Assembly (NCBI GenBank): GCA_003132025.1
Contig: PKWJ01000026.1
Location: forward strand, 1-54,577
Direction: 5' to 3'
Source of the DNA: Gammaproteobacteria bacterium
Lineage (GTDB): Bacteria; Pseudomonadota; Gammaproteobacteria; Steroidobacterales; Steroidobacteraceae
Length of the DNA stretch: 54,577 nt
The number at the start of each line of letters is the position of its first letter. The stretch's first letter is position 1. The notes under the pieces were generated by a model that had not been told where the DNA came from, searched no databases, and saw only the letters and a list, made by a program, of their open reading frames with translations. A program made the translations under genes and the position numbers. Below, piece by piece: positions 50,041-54,577 of this stretch.

Positions 50041-51452
50041 GAACGTCCAGAAACTTGCCGGTATTGGCGACCGACTCGCCGCCGCCGGTACCCATGGTGC
50101 CGGCGCAATATGCGCAGAGCACTTTATCGCGGGCGCAGGTGCTGGCGATCCTGCGGGCGCACAGGCGCCACACGATAATCATCGCGCTGGCGCTCCTGGC
50201 CGCAACGGTTGTCATCGTCAAGCTATTGCCCAAGAGCTATACGGCGCAGGCCACAGTGCTGGTCAACTTCGAGTCCAATGACGGCACACGCCAGGCGCCG
50301 CCGGATCTGTTCACCAGCTATCTGCTGACACAGGTTGAACTACTGCAAAATCGCGAAGTGCTGCTCAGCGTGATCGATCGCCTCGGCTTGACCCAGGACC
50401 CGGAATTCACCACCGGCTTCAAGAACGACGGCGTCAACACGCTGCGCGATTGGGTTGAGAAGCAGTTGCGCGCCAATGTGGTGGCGGAGCAAGGCAAGGG
50501 AATCCAGCTCCTATACGTATCCGCGACATCCAAGGATCGTAACAAGGCGGCGCAAATTGCCAATGCCATCGTCGAGGTATACCAGGCCCGGGAGTCGAAC
50601 CACGGCAATGATCCCAGCAGTGGCCGCGCGCACGAATATTCCGCGCAGCTGGCAGAGTTGCAGGGCAAGGTCACCGTGGCTGAACAGCAGATGGCGGATT
50701 TCCGCCAGCGCACCGGCATCACCGACATCGTGGCGCAAAACGATGTCGAAACGCAGGCTCTGGCGTCGCTCGAGCAGCAATTGCTGGCGGCGCAGAATAT
50801 ACGGCGTACGGCGGAATCCAAGACCGCCGAGGATCAAGGCTCCAGCGACCCGGTGATGGCGTCGCAGCTGATTCAGAACCTGAAAAACCAGCTCTCGACC
50901 CTGCAGGCCGAATTGGCGCAGTCGAGCGCCACGCTCGGACCAAAGCATCCGAAGGTACTGGAACTGCAATCGCAAATCACCGCCACCCGCCGCTCGCTCG
51001 ATCACGAGATCCAGAACTTCTCGCAAAACAGCTCGGGCTCCGTCACCAGTGCCTCGGAGCTCGAGGGCAAATTGCGGCGCGCGGTGGACGAGCAGCGTAC
51101 AAAACTGGTGAAGATCCGTCAGCTGCAGGATGAGGGCCAGAAACTGCAGCTCGAGCTCGAATCGGCGCAGACCGTGTACAAACGCGCCCTCGACAGCTAT
51201 GACCAGGTGATGTTCGCGTCTTCGAGTTTTGTCAGCCGCGCAGCGGTGCCACTTCAGGCGAGCAAGCCAAATAAGATTCTGCTTCTGGCCCTTGGTGCCC
51301 TGCTCTCCGTGCTGGTGGGTCTTGCCGGCCCGTTGTGGTATGAGCTGATGTTCAATCGTCGCCTGCATTGCCGCGACGACATCGAGCGGGAACTCGCGCT
51401 GCCAGTGCTCGCGGAATTCGATCGTATCTCTGCAGAACCGAGATTCACATGA
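50037..51452 (+). CDS. epsF: Chain-length determinant protein (EpsF/Wzz-like)
   Basis: 471-residue inner-membrane copolymerase that sets polysaccharide length and connects polymerisation to export. The TTG start at 50037 overlaps the upstream TGA stop and has AAGGAG eight bases before it, so the unusual start is well supported; the first ATG (50094) would have no such site. Membrane helices lie about 45-65 and 417-443, with a Wzz domain (KSYTAQATVLVNF) and a long periplasmic coiled coil (about 205-400) between them. A PKHPKVLELQSQI motif is typical of this group. It overlaps the EpsG-type gene by ATGA. Confidence 0.92.
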   Translation: MRTSRNLPVLATDSPPPVPMVPAQYAQSTLSRAQVLAILRAHRRHTIIIALALLAATVVIVKLLPKSYTAQATVLVNFESNDGTRQAPPDLFTSYLLTQVELLQNREVLLSVIDRLGLTQDPEFTTGFKNDGVNTLRDWVEKQLRANVVAEQGKGIQLLYVSATSKDRNKAAQIANAIVEVYQARESNHGNDPSSGRAHEYSAQLAELQGKVTVAEQQMADFRQRTGITDIVAQNDVETQALASLEQQLLAAQNIRRTAESKTAEDQGSSDPVMASQLIQNLKNQLSTLQAELAQSSATLGPKHPKVLELQSQITATRRSLDHEIQNFSQNSSGSVTSASELEGKLRRAVDEQRTKLVKIRQLQDEGQKLQLELESAQTVYKRALDSYDQVMFASSSFVSRAAVPLQASKPNKILLLALGALLSVLVGLAGPLWYELMFNRRLHCRDDIERELALPVLAEFDRISAEPRFT

Positions 51453-52375
51453 GTGCAGAACGTGCTGAAGGAGTCGTGCGGTCCATCGATGAGGAACTGG
51501 GCGACGCGCTAATCGCGCATTGCAAGCTATCGGCACCGGACGTCGATCGCATTACCGAGAGCATGCGCTCACGGCGGCAGAGTTTTTGCGAGGCCGCGTT
51601 TCAACTCCAGCTGGCCACACGCAAGGACATAGAAAATGTCTCGCACTATGTGCGCGAGCACGCCCGTGCCGCCCAGAGCGGCGTGATCGAAACCGCCATC
51701 CGCAGCGCGCAGGACGGCACGGCGCTAATCCTGCGCCAGGGTGTAGCCAGACTCAGCAGTGACCTGATTCATACGCGCGATGCGGACAATGGGCGCAGCG
51801 AGAAGATTCGAGCGCTGCGGACCGACCTGTTGTTGCTCAATGACTCGGGCCAGCGCGGCAATGTCCTTGCCCTGGTAAGTCCCGGGCGCGGCGAAGGCCG
51901 CTCGCAGCTGTGCGCCGAACTCGCCATAGCGTTCGCTCAGCTCGGACGCCGAACGCTCTTGGTGGACGCCGACTTGCGCCACCCGCGCCAGCACGCGCTA
52001 TTCACCGCCGATAACCAGTGGGGTCTTGCGCAAGCCCTGGCTCTTGGCGAGCCGGCTTATTTGCATGGCGTCGAAGGACAGCCGGAACTGGCGGTGCTCA
52101 CGTCCGGCACCATTCCGCCGAATCCGCTCGAGCTGGTGTCGAACCGTCGTTTCGAGCGGCTGATCACGGACTTTCGGCGCCAGTATGATTTCATCGTCAT
52201 CGACACGCCCGCGGTGGCGCGCTACGCCGACGCGCTGCAGATTGCCAGCTTCGCCAAGCGCGTACTGGCCCTGAGCCGCGCGGAAGCCACATCCCTTCAG
52301 AGTATGAAAGACATGTTGCGCCGCCTGAGCGCCACGGAATCGAAAATCCTAGGTGCCGTCATCAGCAAATTTTGA
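51449..52375 (+). CDS. epsG: EpsG-type tyrosine-kinase-like ATPase (BY-kinase family)
   Basis: 308-residue cytoplasmic partner of the chain-length protein. An N-terminal helical region (about 10-75) resembles that of EpsG proteins from XrtA-linked polysaccharide loci. The ATPase domain has a Walker A that reads SPGRGEGRSQ (about 144-153) with Arg where BY-kinases have Lys, Walker A' LLVDADLRHP and Walker B IVIDTPA. From memory, EpsG relatives carry the same GRGEGRS. The C-terminus (ILGAVISKF) lacks the tyrosine cluster that BY-kinases autophosphorylate. Kinase activity is therefore uncertain. Confidence 0.9.
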   Translation: MSAERAEGVVRSIDEELGDALIAHCKLSAPDVDRITESMRSRRQSFCEAAFQLQLATRKDIENVSHYVREHARAAQSGVIETAIRSAQDGTALILRQGVARLSSDLIHTRDADNGRSEKIRALRTDLLLLNDSGQRGNVLALVSPGRGEGRSQLCAELAIAFAQLGRRTLLVDADLRHPRQHALFTADNQWGLAQALALGEPAYLHGVEGQPELAVLTSGTIPPNPLELVSNRRFERLITDFRRQYDFIVIDTPAVARYADALQIASFAKRVLALSRAEATSLQSMKDMLRRLSATESKILGAVISKF

Positions 52376-52434
52376 GCCTCTGGCGCGCCCGCGAATCTTC
52401 GCACCGGCATCCTCGAACAGCTAGCGCCCTCGAC

Positions 52435-53343
52435 ATGAAGGTCAGCGTCTGCATTGCAACGTACTGCCGATCCGAGCGTCTGCGAGCCGTGCTCCACGAT
52501 CTGGCGCGCCAGCGGCAACTGCCCGACCAGGTCGTGGTGGTCGACAACGACGTGGCCGGCGGCGCTCGCGCCACCGTCGAGCAGGTGCGCGCTTCGGGGG
52601 TGCCGTTCAGGATCGATTATGAGGTGCAGCCCGAGCGCAACATCGCCCTGACTCGCAATCGCACGGTAATGCTGGCCGATGGAGATTGGCTGGCTTTCAT
52701 CGACGATGACGAGCGGGCACCGGAGAGCTGGCTGCAACAGCTGCTCGCGGCGGCCGCGCTGTATGGTGCCGACGGTATTATTGCTCCCGTCGAGCCGCAG
52801 GTACCGGCAGACGCGCCACTGTGGATCCGGCGCGGACATTTCTACGATTTTCCCCATATGAATAGTGGGGATCTGGTCCCTCTCAATCGCATGCGCTTTG
52901 GCAATGTCCTGCTGCGAGGTGAGTCGCTGCGAACCGAACCGGGCCCTTTCGATACCAGCTACGGACTTCGTACCGGGGAAGATGGCGACCTGCTGGTTCG
53001 CCTGGTCAATAAGGGCGCCCGCATCGTCTGGTTTGATGAAGCGATCGTCTGGGAGCCGGTCGAGCGCCGGCGCCTGTCGCTGCGCTGGCTACTGCTGCGC
53101 TCCCTGAGCGGCGGACAGGAATTCGCACGACAGACGGTCGACGGCAAGTATGGTTCGATCAACTGGATCGGACGCGCCGTTTTCTTCTGCCGTGCGTTGC
53201 TGCAACTGCTGGTGGCCGCAGGCCTGGCGGCGGTGTCATGGCCTGTGGGGCGACACCGGGCCGCACGCTGGCTGATCACGGCCTCCGCCAATCTCGGTAA
53301 GCTGTCGGTGGTCTGGGGCTGGCGCTACCGCGCCTACGCTTGA
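52435..53343 (+). CDS. Family 2 glycosyltransferase
   Basis: 302-residue GT-A glycosyltransferase from the ATG at 52435 (MKVSVCIATYCRSERL). The nucleotide-binding VVVDND and the metal-binding LAFIDDDERAPESWL are present. A hydrophobic helix (about 252-275) near the C-terminus probably tethers it to the inner membrane. A TTG at 52372 overlapping the previous stop would add 21 non-conserved residues and is a possible alternative start. It transfers a sugar to a lipid-linked intermediate; donor unknown. Confidence 0.9.
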   Translation: MKVSVCIATYCRSERLRAVLHDLARQRQLPDQVVVVDNDVAGGARATVEQVRASGVPFRIDYEVQPERNIALTRNRTVMLADGDWLAFIDDDERAPESWLQQLLAAAALYGADGIIAPVEPQVPADAPLWIRRGHFYDFPHMNSGDLVPLNRMRFGNVLLRGESLRTEPGPFDTSYGLRTGEDGDLLVRLVNKGARIVWFDEAIVWEPVERRRLSLRWLLLRSLSGGQEFARQTVDGKYGSINWIGRAVFFCRALLQLLVAAGLAAVSWPVGRHRAARWLITASANLGKLSVVWGWRYRAYA

Positions 53344-54548
53344 AGGCGCATCTGAATATCCTCCTCAACCTGCTCATCCCGTTGGTGCTGCTGGCGCTGT
53401 CTGTGCCCGCTGCCCTCGACTGCGTCTATCTGCTGCTGCAGACGCTCATGTCGGGCCGGCTGCCTCCGCCACCGCCGTCGACGCGGCAGTTGCGCTTCGA
53501 CATCGTCGTGCCGGCCCACAACGAAGCGGCGGGGATCTCCCATACGATCGCCAATCTGCGTCAACTCGATTGGCCGATGGATCGCTACCGGATCCTGGTA
53601 GTCGCCGATAACTGCACGGACACGACCGCGGCGCTCGCCTGCGCGGCAGGCGCCACCGTTGTCGAGCGTTTTGATCCAACGCTTCGCGGAAAAGGCTATG
53701 CCCTGCTGGCGGCCTTTCAGCGCAGCCGCGAGGATGCCTGGGCCGATGCGATCGCTGTGGTGGATGCGGACGCCGAGGTTTCCTCGAATCTGCTGGAGGC
53801 GTTTGCGGCGCGGATCGAACATGGCGCGCACGCGGTGCAGGTTCATTACGGCATCCTAAATCCGTGGAGATCCTGGCGCACGCGTCTGCTAACGGTAGCG
53901 ATGGCCGCCTATCATGTCGTGCGCTCGCGCGCCCGCGAGCGCCAGCACGTCTCCTGCGGCGTGCGCGGCAACGGCTGGTGCATCACACACAGGCTGCTGC
54001 AAGAAGTAAAATATGAGGCGTTTTCACTGGCGGAAGACATCGAATACGGCATCGCGCTCGGTCTGGCAGGGCATCGCGTGCACTACGCCGGCGAAGCCGA
54101 AGCGAGCCAGGACATGTCCGCCACACCGCAGGCCGCCCGCAAACAGCGTCAGCGCTGGGAGCACGGTCGCTTCCAGTTGATCCGCACCCGCGCCCTGCCG
54201 TTGCTTCGAGCCGCGTGGCAGCGGCGCAGCCCCGTGTGTCTTGACCTCGCCCTCGATCTGCTGGTCCTGCCGTTCGCTTACGTGGCACTGGGTGTCAGCG
54301 GCCTGGTCATCGCCGCGCTGTTGGCCGCGTGGTGGGACCCCGGATTCATGCCCTGGGTGTGGTTTTCCCTGGCCTGCGTGCTTGTCCTGGCAGCTTATAT
54401 CTTGCGCGGCTGGCAGCTGAGCGGCACCGGCGCACGCGGACTGGTGGCTCTGTTGGGCGCGCCGACGTTCATGGTTTGGAAATTGGTGGTGATGCTCAGT
54501 CGCCATCAATCCGGCGAGTGGGTTCGCACCGAACGGAAGCGTTCCTGA
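53340..54548 (+). CDS. Membrane family 2 glycosyltransferase with QxxRW
   Basis: 402-residue glycosyltransferase. The TTG start at 53340 overlaps the TGA of the preceding gene and gives an N-terminal membrane helix; starting at the next ATG would delete it. The GT-A domain has FDIVVPAHNEAAGI, VVADNCTDTT, IAVVDADAEV and a QRQRW motif, which is characteristic of processive or membrane GT2 enzymes. Three hydrophobic segments close the protein. No ribosome binding site is evident, so translation is probably coupled to the previous gene. It ends 29 bases before the window edge. Confidence 0.92.
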   Translation: MKAHLNILLNLLIPLVLLALSVPAALDCVYLLLQTLMSGRLPPPPPSTRQLRFDIVVPAHNEAAGISHTIANLRQLDWPMDRYRILVVADNCTDTTAALACAAGATVVERFDPTLRGKGYALLAAFQRSREDAWADAIAVVDADAEVSSNLLEAFAARIEHGAHAVQVHYGILNPWRSWRTRLLTVAMAAYHVVRSRARERQHVSCGVRGNGWCITHRLLQEVKYEAFSLAEDIEYGIALGLAGHRVHYAGEAEASQDMSATPQAARKQRQRWEHGRFQLIRTRALPLLRAAWQRRSPVCLDLALDLLVLPFAYVALGVSGLVIAALLAAWWDPGFMPWVWFSLACVLVLAAYILRGWQLSGTGARGLVALLGAPTFMVWKLVVMLSRHQSGEWVRTERKRS

Positions 54549-54577
54549 CGGCAAACGCACTAGGGCGTGTTAACACT

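Overview
The window is GC-rich bacterial chromosome with dense coding on both strands. I read it as a gammaproteobacterium. The evidence is the gamma-type phoB-phoR-phoU set, dsbB, a YoaA-type helicase, dusA, and a complete glrK-qseG-glrR (qseE-qseG-qseF) module. A GTP-type PEP carboxykinase and an EpsE/EpsF/EpsG-style polysaccharide export set suggest a Nevskiales, Steroidobacterales or Xanthomonadales-like lineage. That last placement is inference. I saw no tRNA, rRNA or CRISPR array and no complete insertion sequence.

Positions 1-8.6 kb are dominated by phosphate signalling. A leftward run holds phoU2, an orphan pstB, phoU1 and a phoB cut by the window edge. phoU1 and this phoB look more like alphaproteobacterial proteins. 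A second leftward run holds yoaA, tsaB, phoB2, phoR, phoU3 and dsbB. The window therefore carries three phoU and two phoB genes, but one phoR and no pstS, pstC or pstA. dapE sits between the two runs, and Pho-box-like sites precede phoU2 and phoB2.

Positions 8.6-24.4 kb hold pckG, a class III nucleotide cyclase fused to an FHA domain, dusA, and a cyclic-di-GMP block. The block consists of a membrane GGDEF-EAL protein, a periplasmic YfiR-like protein and a TonB-dependent receptor in tandem, facing a 1210-residue cytosolic PAS/GAF/GGDEF-EAL protein. The tandem trio could carry a signal from the outer membrane to the cytoplasm.

Positions 24.4-30.2 kb hold a small lipoprotein, a SrkA-like kinase, galE and the glrK-qseG-glrR operon. 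The GlrR protein has lost the first acidic residue of Walker B.

Positions 30.2-54.5 kb form a surface or exopolysaccharide locus. It encodes a lipid-carrier sugar phosphotransferase, three glycosyltransferase proteins (one a two-domain fusion), and export, chain-length and EpsG-type proteins. It also encodes an unusual sugar set: cytidylyltransferase, 3,5-epimerase, SDR epimerase/dehydratase, C-methyltransferase, DegT aminotransferase, GSAM-like aminotransferase, PIG-L deacetylase and a DUF4910-type peptidase-like protein. Redox genes are mixed in: a PhyH-like 2-oxoglutarate dioxygenase, an LhgO-like FAD oxidase, and a GMC oxidoreductase with two small envelope proteins. A decayed fragment of a second DegT aminotransferase lies between the GSAM-like gene and the sugar phosphotransferase. 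The locus probably continues past the right edge.
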